64,000 nucleotides of DNA from NCBI GenBank assembly GCA_964428895.1, contig CAYRZU010000003.1, positions 27,063 to 91,062 of the forward strand. Reading direction: 5' to 3'. Origin of the DNA: HyVt-337 sp964428895. Its GTDB lineage: Bacteria; Planctomycetota; Phycisphaerae; SM23-33. The notes below the pieces were generated by a model. It was not told the DNA's origin. It made no database searches and saw only the letters and a list, made by a program, of their open reading frames with translations. Positions 33,321-42,316 of this stretch are shown here, piece by piece. Every line of letters starts with the position of its first letter. The stretch's first letter is position 1. Both the position numbers and the translations under genes were made by a program.

Positions 33321-34044
33321 CATCGGCCGACCGCGCCGACTGGCCGCGGCGGCGATTCTGCTGGCGATCTGCGCAGGCGTGGCCGGCCAGGAACCAACCA
33401 CCCAACCGGCCGAGACCCCTGCCGACAACCTGCGGTACTGGCTGGACCAAGGTCAGCCCACGACCAACGCCGCCGACGACGCGCCGACGACCCAGCCAAC
33501 CTCACAGCCGGCTCCGGTTGCGCCGGCCGACGCCGTGCCCGGATCGACCGTTACCATGAGCGACGGGCAGTCCTTCACCGGTGCTGTATTCACCAGTGCA
33601 CGCGCTCCGGTGGAGGTCTTCGTGGCCGAGACCAAGCGCTGGCGGCGTGTGCCGTTGGTCGCGGTGGTGTCGATTACGGCCGAAATCGTGGCCGAGGCCA
33701 TGGAGCCCGAGTGGCGACCCAAGGAGATCGGCTCGCCCGAGCGAATCTACACCGGGCGCGAATACCCCACTCGCCGGCTGGCCTGGGCATTCGAACTGGC
33801 TGACGGCGCGGTGATCCGCGGAACCGTCAAAGGTCGCCCGATTTGGGTTCTGACGACCGGCCCGGGCGAACGGGCCCGCCGCGGGCCGTTCATCCTGGCC
33901 GAACGGGGCCGGGGAGAGGCCGGAGAGTCTTTGTCAGACTTACCTTACATCACTCGCATCGACGTGGGGACCGGGGGCGAATGCGCCCCCTCACAGACCG
34001 CTCAGCCAGCCGACCAGGCGGAGGCCGGAAATATCGGGCCTTGA
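33301..34044 (+). CDS. Secreted protein with Thr/Gln/Pro linker, unknown function
   Basis: The ATG at 33301 gives 247 residues with a basic start, a signal peptide ('RLAAAAILLAICAGVAGQ') and a linker rich in Thr, Gln, Pro and Ala (residues 32-80). The folded part starts near 'GSTVTMSDGQSFTGAVFTSA', where a short strand pair recurs: 'VTMSDGQSFTGAVF' and, later, 'FELADGAVIRGTVKGRPIWV'. This recalls small SH3-like or barwin-like beta repeats in planctomycete secreted proteins, but I name no family. The start overlaps the macro-domain gene; an upstream TTG at 33262 is possible but would deepen the overlap. Confidence 0.65.
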   Translation: MSCSPRNIGRPRRLAAAAILLAICAGVAGQEPTTQPAETPADNLRYWLDQGQPTTNAADDAPTTQPTSQPAPVAPADAVPGSTVTMSDGQSFTGAVFTSARAPVEVFVAETKRWRRVPLVAVVSITAEIVAEAMEPEWRPKEIGSPERIYTGREYPTRRLAWAFELADGAVIRGTVKGRPIWVLTTGPGERARRGPFILAERGRGEAGESLSDLPYITRIDVGTGGECAPSQTAQPADQAEAGNIGP

Positions 34045-34150
34045 CACGGCCGCCGAAGTAGTGAAGTTGGTGCGCGGCATGAGCCGATGGCGCTAACGTT
34101 GTAACGCTATTTGGGGTCAGCAGTAGTCATGGGCCCCTGGCGATATCCTT

Positions 34151-36817
34151 ATGATGGCCGCAAAGAAGGCGACAACTCGTAAGAAGACAGCCAAGAAGAA
34201 GGCAACCCGCGCCGCCTCGGCCTCGGGTAAGTGCCTCGTCATCGTCGAGTCGCCCGCCAAGGCCAAGACCATCAACAAGTACCTCGGCCCCGGCTACGTG
34301 GTGAAGGCCTCGATGGGTCACGTCCGCGACCTGCCCAAGAAGGTCCTCGGCGTCGATGTCGAAGACCGTTTCCAGCCGACCTACGAGCCCCTGGCCGACC
34401 GCAAGAAGGTGCTGACCGAGCTGAAGCGTCAGGCCCGAGGGGCGTCGGAGGTCTTTCTGGCGACCGACTTGGACCGCGAGGGCGAGGCCATCGCGTGGCA
34501 CCTGGCCGAAAGCCTCGGCGTACCGCCCGAGAAGATTCGCCGCGTCGTCTTCAATGAGATTACGTCGTCGGCCATTCGCGCCGCGTTCGACGATCCTCAC
34601 ACCATCGACCTGGACAAGGTCAACGCCCAGCAGGCCCGCCGCATTCTGGACCGGATCGTCGGCTATGAGATTTCCCCCCTGCTGTGGAAGAAGGTCGCCC
34701 CGGGCCTCTCCGCCGGCCGCGTGCAGTCTGTGGCGGTTCGCCTGATCGTCGAACGCGAAAAGGAAATCGACGCCTTCATCCCGGACGAATACTGGCGCTT
34801 CGGCAGTATCTTCCACACCGACCACGCCGCCGCCGACAAGCTCACCGCCGACTGGCCCGAGTTCCTGGCCACCAAGGACGACAAGGGCAACACGCCCACC
34901 CGCGAAGCCCAAGGCGCCTTCCTGGCCGAGCGAGAAGCGTTCCAGGCCGAACTGCTCCGCGTTAACGGCGAGCGGTTCCGCGCCGAGAATGTCGACCAGA
35001 TACTCGCCGCTGTGGCCGCCATTGGATTCAAGGTCGGCGAAGTTCAGCGCACCGAAGACCCCGAAGGCAAGGGCCCGGCCGCCAATTTGGTGAAACTGGT
35101 CGGCGGGATCGACCCGGCCGGCCCGGACTTCACCATCGGCCAACTCAAGCAGCGTGGCAGCACCTCACGCCCGCCCGCACCGTTCACTACAGCCACGCTT
35201 CAGCAGGCGGCGTCCGCGCAGCTTCGGTTCGGCGCGCAGCGGACCATGCGGATCGCCCAGCAACTCTACGAAGGCATCGACGTTCCCGGCGAAGAAACGA
35301 CCGGCCTGATCACCTACATGCGTACCGACAGCCGTCATCTGTCGAGCGAGGCGGTCGGCCAGGCGCGTTCGGTCATCGAGAACGACTACGGCCCGCAGTA
35401 TCTGCCCGACAAGCCCAACATCTACAGCTCCGGCGAACGCGCCCAGGAAGCTCACGAGGCCGTCCGCCCCACCGAGGCCCACCGCCACCCCGACGATCTC
35501 CGCTCGGCCCTCAACGACGAGCAGTACAAGCTCTACAAGCTGATCTGGACGCGGTTCATGGCCTGCCAAATGACGTCCGCTCAGTGGGAGGTCACCGAGG
35601 CAGAACTGGTCGCGGCCTCCGACGCCGGCGAGGCCGTCTTCCGCGCCGTTGGGCGGCGCTTGGTGTTCGACGGGTTCATGCGGTTGACCGGCCTGCCCAA
35701 AAGCAAGGACCAACTCCTACCCGCCCTGGTCGAAGGGCAACCCGTCTTCCCCGGCCATCTGGCCCCCACCCAGCACTTCACGCAGCCGCCGCCAAGATAC
35801 ACCGAGGCCTCGCTGGTCAAGGCGCTCGAGGCTGAGGGCATCGGCCGGCCGAGCACCACCGCGGGCATCATCCAGACCATCCAAGACCGCCAGTACGTGC
35901 TGCAAGAGAACAACTCCTTCCAGCCCACCCACCTGGGCACGGTCGTGATCGAGAAACTCATTCAGCACTTCCCGCAGATATTCGAGGTCGCCTTCACCGC
36001 ACACATGGAAGACCTGCTCGACAAGGTCGAGGAGGCCCACGCCGATTGGGTCAGCGTACTGGCGGACTTCTACGGCCCGTTCCACAGCAATGTTGAGAAG
36101 GCCGGCGAGGAGATGGTGCACGTCCACGCCGAGGTCAAGCCCAGCGAGTACGTGTGCGAACAGTGCGGCAAGCCCATGATCTACCGGTTCAGTAAGACCG
36201 GCGAATACCTTGGCTGCACCGGCTACCCTGACTGTCGTCAGACCTACCCGGTCGATAAGGACGGCAAGAAGGTCGAACGCAAGCAGGTTGAGGTCGCCTG
36301 TCCGCTCTGCGGGGAGAGCCCCATGGTGCTGCGCCGCAGCCGGTTCGGTGTGTTCCTGGGCTGCAGCAAGTACCCCGAATGCAAGGGCACGCACCCGTGC
36401 GACAAAGAGGGCGAGCCCCTCAAGATGGTCAAGCCTGAGGACATCCAGGAAACCTGCGAACTGTGCGGGTCCAAGATGGACGTCAAGTTCAAGGGCCGCC
36501 GGGCGTTCCTAGGCTGCTCGGCCTATCCGGAGTGCAAGAACACCGAACCGATCCCCGACGGCATTGCGGTCATCGCTCCGCCCAAGCCCGAACCCAAGGA
36601 CGCCGAGTTCGCCTGCCCCAAGTGCGGCAAGCCCCTGCTGATCCGCTCCGGGCCGCGAGGTGAGTTCGTGGGGTGCTCGGGCTTCCCCAAATGCCGGACC
36701 ACCATGAACCTCGACAAGCTGGCAGAACTGAAGGCCGGTGGCGGCGAAGCCGCCGAAGCGGCCGACGGCGACGAGGCCGAGGCCCCCAAGGCCAAGAAGA
36801 GCTCCAAGAAGGCCTAA
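34151..36817 (+). CDS. topA: DNA topoisomerase I
   Basis: The 888-residue enzyme relaxes negative supercoils by cutting one strand. After a Lys/Arg-rich head it has the TOPRIM start 'KCLVIVESPAKAKTINKYLG', the acidic 'FLATDLDREGEAIAWHLAE', and the catalytic Tyr near residue 389 in 'TGLITYMRTDSRHLS'. 'GIGRPSTTAGIIQTIQDRQY' is the last part of the core. The tail holds four four-cysteine zinc ribbons (C-x2-C ... C-x5-C type) and a Lys/Ala end that resembles histone-like tails. Two ATG codons are at 34151 and 34154. No strong promoter is visible in the short gap upstream. Confidence 0.97.
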   Translation: MMAAKKATTRKKTAKKKATRAASASGKCLVIVESPAKAKTINKYLGPGYVVKASMGHVRDLPKKVLGVDVEDRFQPTYEPLADRKKVLTELKRQARGASEVFLATDLDREGEAIAWHLAESLGVPPEKIRRVVFNEITSSAIRAAFDDPHTIDLDKVNAQQARRILDRIVGYEISPLLWKKVAPGLSAGRVQSVAVRLIVEREKEIDAFIPDEYWRFGSIFHTDHAAADKLTADWPEFLATKDDKGNTPTREAQGAFLAEREAFQAELLRVNGERFRAENVDQILAAVAAIGFKVGEVQRTEDPEGKGPAANLVKLVGGIDPAGPDFTIGQLKQRGSTSRPPAPFTTATLQQAASAQLRFGAQRTMRIAQQLYEGIDVPGEETTGLITYMRTDSRHLSSEAVGQARSVIENDYGPQYLPDKPNIYSSGERAQEAHEAVRPTEAHRHPDDLRSALNDEQYKLYKLIWTRFMACQMTSAQWEVTEAELVAASDAGEAVFRAVGRRLVFDGFMRLTGLPKSKDQLLPALVEGQPVFPGHLAPTQHFTQPPPRYTEASLVKALEAEGIGRPSTTAGIIQTIQDRQYVLQENNSFQPTHLGTVVIEKLIQHFPQIFEVAFTAHMEDLLDKVEEAHADWVSVLADFYGPFHSNVEKAGEEMVHVHAEVKPSEYVCEQCGKPMIYRFSKTGEYLGCTGYPDCRQTYPVDKDGKKVERKQVEVACPLCGESPMVLRRSRFGVFLGCSKYPECKGTHPCDKEGEPLKMVKPEDIQETCELCGSKMDVKFKGRRAFLGCSAYPECKNTEPIPDGIAVIAPPKPEPKDAEFACPKCGKPLLIRSGPRGEFVGCSGFPKCRTTMNLDKLAELKAGGGEAAEAADGDEAEAPKAKKSSKKA

Positions 36818-36902
36818 TCTCCCCTCCCCTCACATCAGTTCATTTCCTGACTCAATTGCCCTTCCGCTCGGTCTAATCCTATGTTTCATACGGAGGTGTG
36901 TG

Positions 36903-38192
36903 ATGAAGACGCACAGGAACCGCCGTGGCGTAGCCACCTTCTGGATTGCTCTGACGTTTACGATCGTCTTCGCCTTTGTGGGACTCGCCGTCGACGCCGG
37001 CTATATGGTCGTCGTCGCCCAGAAGCTCCAGCACGCCGCCGATGCCTCGGCGCTGGCGGCCGCCCAATTGGTTATGACCGACCCCGACGGCGCCCACCAG
37101 GCTGCCATCGACCTCGCGCTGGCCAACTCGGCCGGCAGCCAGAGCGCGGCCCTATCGCCCAACCCAACTAACGACCCCGACGGCGACATCGTCATCGGCT
37201 ATTACGACCGCGACACCAGCACCTTTACCCCTACCCTCAACAGCCCCAACGCCGTCAAGGTCGTCGCGCGACGGACAGCGGGCTCGCCCGGGGGCGCCGT
37301 TCCCTTGCTGTTCGGCTCGATTTTCGGCGTCAATGAGGCCGGCTTCCAGCGAACGGCCATCGCCATGACCACCCCGTCCGGCGGCTCCGACGCGGGGTTG
37401 ATTGTGCTGAATGAGAATGACTCGGAGGTCTTCGAAGTCCAGGGCAACGTGGTTGTCGACATTCGCTCGCAGAGCGGTGGCAAGGGATCCATCCAGATCA
37501 ACTCCGACGACCGAAAGGCGATCAAAGCCCAAGGCAACGCCAAGATCTACGCTGACGAACTGAATATCGTGGCGGACCCCGCCAACAAGCCGGCCAGCCG
37601 GTATTACAGCGGGGAGTGGAACCCCGGGTCTCCTCTGATGCCTGCCCCCTTGGCCGAACTGCCCACGCCGACCGACTGGGGACCCGACTATGGGGAAGTC
37701 AGCTATTCCTCCAACGATGTGGCGACGATCTCGCCCGGGTACTACTCCGGCGGACTGGAAGTCCAAGGCAATGCCGTCATCACCATGAATCCCGGCATCT
37801 ATGTGATCGACGGCAAGGGACTGAACATCCAAGGGAACGCCGACATCAGCGGCGATGGCATCCTGTTCTACGTGGTTGGCGGCAAGGTCGAACTTCAGGG
37901 CAACGGCGATATCGTCCTGGACCCACCTCCCTCGGGTGACTACGAGGGTCTGCTGCTCTGGCAGGATGCAGACAACGATGAGAAAGCCACGGTTCAGGGC
38001 AATGGGGACCTCCTTCTGGGCGGAGTCATCTATTTCCCCGGCGCTCTGGTCGAAGTCGAAGGAAACGGAGAGAGCTTCGGCACGATGCTGATCTGCGACA
38101 AGCTTATGGTCCAAGGCAACGGAACCGTCCGGGTCAACATGGGCGGGGAAGGCCCCATCGGCGGCGATCAGCGCATCTTCCTGGTCAAGTAG
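36903..38192 (+). CDS. TadE/TadG-like protein with 'QGN' beta repeats
   Basis: The ATG at 36903 lies after CGGAGG and gives 429 residues. The N-terminus is that of the Flp pilus-assembly TadG family: 'RRGVATFWIALTFTIVFAFV', 'LAVDAGYMVVVAQKLQHAAD', 'ASALAAAQLV', i.e. one membrane anchor and a periplasmic part. From about residue 175 a repeated beta unit appears, with 'VQGN', 'AQGN', 'IQGN', 'LQGN' or 'VEGN' at least eight times. Spacing and content suggest a right-handed beta-helix. TadG-like proteins of planctomycetes often carry such C-terminal surface domains. No other tad gene is nearby, and a pilus role is not implied. Confidence 0.8.
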   Translation: MKTHRNRRGVATFWIALTFTIVFAFVGLAVDAGYMVVVAQKLQHAADASALAAAQLVMTDPDGAHQAAIDLALANSAGSQSAALSPNPTNDPDGDIVIGYYDRDTSTFTPTLNSPNAVKVVARRTAGSPGGAVPLLFGSIFGVNEAGFQRTAIAMTTPSGGSDAGLIVLNENDSEVFEVQGNVVVDIRSQSGGKGSIQINSDDRKAIKAQGNAKIYADELNIVADPANKPASRYYSGEWNPGSPLMPAPLAELPTPTDWGPDYGEVSYSSNDVATISPGYYSGGLEVQGNAVITMNPGIYVIDGKGLNIQGNADISGDGILFYVVGGKVELQGNGDIVLDPPPSGDYEGLLLWQDADNDEKATVQGNGDLLLGGVIYFPGALVEVEGNGESFGTMLICDKLMVQGNGTVRVNMGGEGPIGGDQRIFLVK

Positions 38193-38204
38193 CCCGGACC
38201 CCGC

Positions 38205-39221
38205 TCAGCAAATCCGCGGCAGATCCTCACCGTAAGGCATCTGCACAATCCGCTTGCCCCCGGCGCTCGTAACCAACTCCACTAGCGGCGAATCGCTTGC
38301 CTCGCCGACCTTGCCGATCACCGTCGCGGCTTGGGCAATTTCGAATTCGCGGAGAACAGCTACGGCCCGCTCGGCGGCATCGGCTGAGATGAAGGCCACC
38401 AGCTTGCCTTCGTTGGCGACCGTCAGCACATCCAATCCCAGCATGTCGGCGGCGCCGCGGACCACCGGATTGGCGGGCAGAGCGGCTTCGTCGATCTCTA
38501 CATCTCGCCCGCAGGATCGGCCGATCTCGACGACCGTCGCGGCCAGACCGCCGCGGGTGGGATCTCGCATCAGTTTGACACCATCGCCGAGTTCGTCGAT
38601 CAACGCGGCGCACAGTTCGTGCAACGGCGCGCAGTCGCTTTGCAGTTCCGTCGCGAATTGCAGGCCCTTGCGCTGACTCATCACAGCCAGGCCGTGCTCG
38701 GCCAGCGGACCCGATAGTAGAATCGCATCACCGGTTTCGATTCGCTCAAAGCCCAGAAACACGTTCGGAAGCATCGAGCCCACCCCGGCCGTGTTGATAA
38801 CCATCCCATCGATGCTGCCCCGCTCCATGACCTTGGTATCGCCGGTAACGATTGCGGCGCCAACATCCTTGGCGGCCCGGCCGGCCGAGGACAGCACGCG
38901 CTTGAGAAGCTCGATCGACAGCCCTTCCTGCAACACCAGGGACAAGCTTAACGCCACCGGCCTGGCCCCACTGACGGCCAGGTCGTTCACCGTCCCGCAC
39001 ACCGCCAGCTTGCCGATGTCACCCCCGGGGAACTCCAACGGCTGCACCACGTAGCCGTCGGTGGTAAAGGCCAGTTTGCCGCCCGTATCCAGAACGGCCG
39101 CATCGGACAGTTCGCCCGCGGCCTGTCCGCCCACCGCCGGCAGAATGACCTGTTCGATCAGATCGACCGTCAGTTGCCCGCCGCCGCCGTGGGCCAGTTG
39201 AATCACATCGTCGCTCATCAT
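38205..39221 (-). CDS. hypE: Hydrogenase maturation protein HypE (carbamoyl dehydratase)
   Basis: The 338-residue protein is HypE, which turns the HypF-donated carbamoyl on its C-terminal Cys into a cyano group for the Fe of NiFe hydrogenase. It opens 'IQLAHGGGGQLTVDLIEQVI', with 'DGYVVQPLEFPGGDIGKLAV', 'IVTGDTKVMERGSIDGMV' and the ATP-binding 'LMRDPTRGGLAATVVEIG', and ends exactly 'PRIC', the essential Cys. The ATG at 39221 overlaps the HypF stop by four bases (ATGA), which fixes the start. The pair is followed by no other hyp or hydrogenase gene, so the target enzyme must be elsewhere. Confidence 0.95.
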   Translation of the reverse strand: MMSDDVIQLAHGGGGQLTVDLIEQVILPAVGGQAAGELSDAAVLDTGGKLAFTTDGYVVQPLEFPGGDIGKLAVCGTVNDLAVSGARPVALSLSLVLQEGLSIELLKRVLSSAGRAAKDVGAAIVTGDTKVMERGSIDGMVINTAGVGSMLPNVFLGFERIETGDAILLSGPLAEHGLAVMSQRKGLQFATELQSDCAPLHELCAALIDELGDGVKLMRDPTRGGLAATVVEIGRSCGRDVEIDEAALPANPVVRGAADMLGLDVLTVANEGKLVAFISADAAERAVAVLREFEIAQAATVIGKVGEASDSPLVELVTSAGGKRIVQMPYGEDLPRIC

Positions 39222-41578
39222 GTCGCCTTTGTTGAATCGCTGACCTTCGCCTCGGCCCGGGCCATCGCCACCACCGCCTGACCCAATGCGATCCCCCCAT
39301 CGTTGCACGGCACGAGCCGGTGCTGCAGCACCGCAAAGCCGGCCCCCGCCAGCGAAGTCGACAGTCTATGTCGCAAATACCGGTTCGCAAAGCATCCTCC
39401 GGAAAGCGCGACCGTATCGATGCCGGTTTCGGCCCGGGCCCGGTCCGCTGCCGCCAGTAGAGCGGCCGCAATCGTGTTGTGGAATCGTGCGGCCACCACG
39501 CCGGCCCCTTGTTCGCCGACCACATCGGCTACCATGGCCTCGGTCATCGGGCGGAGGTCAATCTCGAACGGGCCGGTCGAATCGATAACGAACGGGTAGG
39601 CGTCCTCAACGCCCGATTGAATGACCCCTTCCAGATGCATGGGGGCCTCGCCCTCGTACCGATTGGCGTCGGCCACGCCCGCCAGGGCCGCCGCCGCGTC
39701 AAACCACCGGCCCAGTGAACTGGTGGGTGGGCAGTTCACGTCCACCGACAGCATCTGCAGGGCCATGTCGATTTGCTCGTCGGCGACCGGCAGCGATAGT
39801 CGCTCCAGCCAGGCCCGGGCGCCATCTCCGAAGGTCTCGGCCAGGGCCGCCACCGCCATCCGCCACGGCTGGGTGGCGGCGGCATCGCCGCCGATCAACG
39901 GCAGGTAGCGCAAGTGGCCCAGCCGTTCGAAAGCCAGGGCGTCAGCCTGGAGGATCTCACAACCCCAGACGGCCCCATCGTCACCATAGCCCACACCGTC
40001 GCAGGCCAGGCCAATCACGGGGCCCGTGCGGCCGTTCTCGGCCATGCAGGAGACCACATGGGCGTGGTGGTGCTGCACGCGGACGATGGGCAAGACCTCC
40101 CGCCCGGCCAGTTCGCCGCGATGCCGCCGCAACGCGTACTCCGTGGACAGGTACTGCGGATGCAGATCGGCCGCCAGCAGTTCCGGCTGAACATCGAAGA
40201 GTTGTTCGAGGCTGTTGATGACGTCGATGAAGTGCCGATACGCGCGGCCGCCCTTGAGATCGCCGATATGCTCGCTCAGCACGGCCCGGCCCGACCGCAA
40301 CAGGCACACGGTGTTCTTCAACTCCGAGCCGACGGCCAATACCGCCTTGGCCCCTGCCGCCTGCGGAACACGGACCGGCTTGGGCGCAAAGCCGCGAGCC
40401 CGGCGAACCACGGCCAACCGCCCATCCACGCCCTGCTGGGTGACGCTGTCATCCACCCGATGCTCAATCCGCCGATTGTGCAGCAGCAGCGCGTCGGCCA
40501 TCTGGCCGAGATGAGCGATGGCGGCCTCGTTGTCCTTGACGAGGGGCTCCTCGGAGTAGTTGCCGCTGGTGGCAACGATGGGCCCGGCGAATCCCACCTC
40601 GGCCAACCTCGCAAACAGCAAGTGATGCAGAGGCGTGTACGGCAACATGACGCCCAAGGCAGGCAGGTCGTCGGCGATGCCCTTGGCGACCGCCGCTTCA
40701 GGGAGTCGCGGGAGCAACACGATGGGCCGAAGCGGACCGGCCAGGGCGTTGGCGGCTTCGGGGTCGACCGCCACAAGTTCTTGGGCGGCGTCGAGGTCCG
40801 GCGCCATCAGGGCGAAGGGCTTGGCGTCGCGCCGTTTTCGCTCGCGAAGGCGGGCGACGGCGTGCTCGTCGTCGGCCCGGCAGCACAGGTGAAAGCCGCC
40901 CAGGCCTTTGATCGCCACGATCTTGCCGCCCGAGAGCAGGCGCGCGACCTCCGCTACAGGATCGTCACAAGCGATCTGGCGACCGTGCGTGTCGACCAGC
41001 CACACCGCCGGTCCGCACGCCGGGCACGCCACCGGCTGGGCATGAAAACGCCGGTCGCCCGGGTCGGCATATTGGCGCGAGCACAGCGGACACATGGCAA
41101 AATCGGCCATGGTGGTAAAGGGCCGATCGTAGGGAATACCAGTGACGATCGTATACCGCGGGCCGCAGTTGGTGCAGTTGATGAAGGGGTAATCGTGCCG
41201 CGGGTCGGCGGGGTCGGCCAGTTCGCGCAGGCAGTCGTCGCAGGTGGCGGTGTCGACGGTGACCTCGGCGTCCGTCAGCTCGCCGCCTTGGGAGGGGCGA
41301 ATCTCGAACGCGGTCTCGCCGGGGACGGTCGCCGCATCGGCCTGCTCCCATGACGCCATCGACGCCAGAGGCGGCAACTCGGCCTGAAGGCGGCGCGAAA
41401 AGCCAGTGACGGCCTCGGCGGCGCCCTGAGCCTCGATTCTCACGCCGCCGGGGCCATTGAGGACCCAGCCGGTCAGACCTTCATCCCTCGCCAGGCGATA
41501 GACGAACGGCCGAAAGCCGACGCCCTGGACCTGGCCCGTGATGGTCAGCCGAACGCGTTGGATGGTGGGGTCCGTCAT
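39218..41578 (-). CDS. hypF: Hydrogenase maturation carbamoyltransferase HypF
   Basis: The 786-residue HypF makes thiocarboxamide on HypE from carbamoyl phosphate and ATP. Domains in order: acylphosphatase ('VRLTITGQVQGVGFRPFVYR'), two zinc fingers ('CDDC ... CTNC', 'CPLC ... CPAC'), YrdC-like ('IVAIKGLGGFHLCCRADDEH', 'SGNYSEEPL') and a Kae1-like part ('VQHHHAHVVSCMAENG', 'LACDGVGYGDDGAVWGCEI', 'VALSGGCFANRYL'). The ATG at 41578 is chosen because the acylphosphatase domain starts nine residues later; the longer frame overlaps tmk. A palindrome lies just upstream. Length fits the family. Confidence 0.96.
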   Translation of the reverse strand: MTDPTIQRVRLTITGQVQGVGFRPFVYRLARDEGLTGWVLNGPGGVRIEAQGAAEAVTGFSRRLQAELPPLASMASWEQADAATVPGETAFEIRPSQGGELTDAEVTVDTATCDDCLRELADPADPRHDYPFINCTNCGPRYTIVTGIPYDRPFTTMADFAMCPLCSRQYADPGDRRFHAQPVACPACGPAVWLVDTHGRQIACDDPVAEVARLLSGGKIVAIKGLGGFHLCCRADDEHAVARLRERKRRDAKPFALMAPDLDAAQELVAVDPEAANALAGPLRPIVLLPRLPEAAVAKGIADDLPALGVMLPYTPLHHLLFARLAEVGFAGPIVATSGNYSEEPLVKDNEAAIAHLGQMADALLLHNRRIEHRVDDSVTQQGVDGRLAVVRRARGFAPKPVRVPQAAGAKAVLAVGSELKNTVCLLRSGRAVLSEHIGDLKGGRAYRHFIDVINSLEQLFDVQPELLAADLHPQYLSTEYALRRHRGELAGREVLPIVRVQHHHAHVVSCMAENGRTGPVIGLACDGVGYGDDGAVWGCEILQADALAFERLGHLRYLPLIGGDAAATQPWRMAVAALAETFGDGARAWLERLSLPVADEQIDMALQMLSVDVNCPPTSSLGRWFDAAAALAGVADANRYEGEAPMHLEGVIQSGVEDAYPFVIDSTGPFEIDLRPMTEAMVADVVGEQGAGVVAARFHNTIAAALLAAADRARAETGIDTVALSGGCFANRYLRHRLSTSLAGAGFAVLQHRLVPCNDGGIALGQAVVAMARAEAKVSDSTKAT

Positions 41579-41592
41579 GGTCTGTTCAGACC
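41579..41592. promoter_or_regulatory. 14-base palindrome against the hypF start codon
   Basis: GGTCTG-TT-CAGACC is a perfect inverted repeat ending one base from the hypF ATG on the minus strand, in the 76-base gap shared with tmk. It may be an operator or an RNA hairpin that hides the start region. No other copy was noticed in the window. Confidence 0.45.
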
Positions 41593-41654
41593 GGCCATGA
41601 TAGCCCAACCGCTGCCTGCTTGCCAAACCCCGCGGCGGGCGATAGGGTGCGGGC

Positions 41655-42314
41655 ATGACAGCGGACCCATTCCAAGCGATGGCGCAGGCCCTGGCGGGCA
41701 CCTTTGTGGTCTTCGACGGCCCGGACGGGGCGGGCAAGAGCACCCAGTTGGGCCTCTTGGCTGAGAAACTGGAATCGGCGGGCGTGACCATCTGCCGCCT
41801 GCGCGACCCCGGCGGGACGGCCATCGGCGATCGCGTCCGCGAGATCCTGCTGGACCGAGCCCACGAGCACATGAGCGTGGAGTGCGAAATGCTGCTGTAC
41901 ATGGCCAGCCGGGCGCAATTGGCCTACGAATTCATCCGCCCGGCCCTGGCTCGGGGCGAATGCGTGCTGTGCGACCGGTTCATTTCCTCGACCGTCGCCT
42001 ACCAAGGCGCCGGCGGGGCCGACGTCCAAACCATCCGTCAGGTCGGCCACACCGCCGTGGGCGACGCCTGGCCGGACCTAACCGTCATTCTCGACGTCGA
42101 CAGCGCCGAAGGCCTATCCCGCATCGACTCGGCCCCGGACCGGATCGAATCCAAGGCCTTGGACTTCCATCAGCGCGTCCGCGAGCTGTTCCTCCAGCAG
42201 GCGGCCGACGAGCCGGACACCTTCATCGTGGTTCCCACCACCGGAACCGTCGAGCGAACGCACGGGCAAATCGTCCAGGCCCTGGCGGCTTGGCTGGATT
42301 CGAGGATGGACTGA
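41655..42314 (+). CDS. tmk: Thymidylate kinase
   Basis: The 219-residue enzyme turns dTMP into dTDP. It has the P-loop 'FDGPDGAGKSTQLGLLAEKL', the 'LRDPGGTAIGDRVREILLD' segment (the DR-type motif reads 'RDPG' for the usual 'REPG'), and 'VLCDRFISSTVAYQGAGG', the DRY-type site here DRF. A LID with 'RIDSAPDRIESKALDFHQRV' follows. The ATG at 41655 is preceded by a GGGTGCGGGC stretch. holB starts two bases after its stop, so the two are in one operon, an order seen in many bacteria. Confidence 0.95.
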   Translation: MTADPFQAMAQALAGTFVVFDGPDGAGKSTQLGLLAEKLESAGVTICRLRDPGGTAIGDRVREILLDRAHEHMSVECEMLLYMASRAQLAYEFIRPALARGECVLCDRFISSTVAYQGAGGADVQTIRQVGHTAVGDAWPDLTVILDVDSAEGLSRIDSAPDRIESKALDFHQRVRELFLQQAADEPDTFIVVPTTGTVERTHGQIVQALAAWLDSRMD

Positions 42315-42316
42315 CC

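Noticed and set aside
36856..36885. TTGCCC-N18-TATGTT as a promoter for the Tad-like gene
   Set aside because: The start point would fall on the ribosome site, so the promoter is unlikely to be used for this ATG.
39914..41353. A 479-codon open frame on the plus strand opposite hypF
   Set aside because: It is a GC-codon shadow of hypF. hypF matches its family over its full length, and the plus-strand translation has no family pattern.
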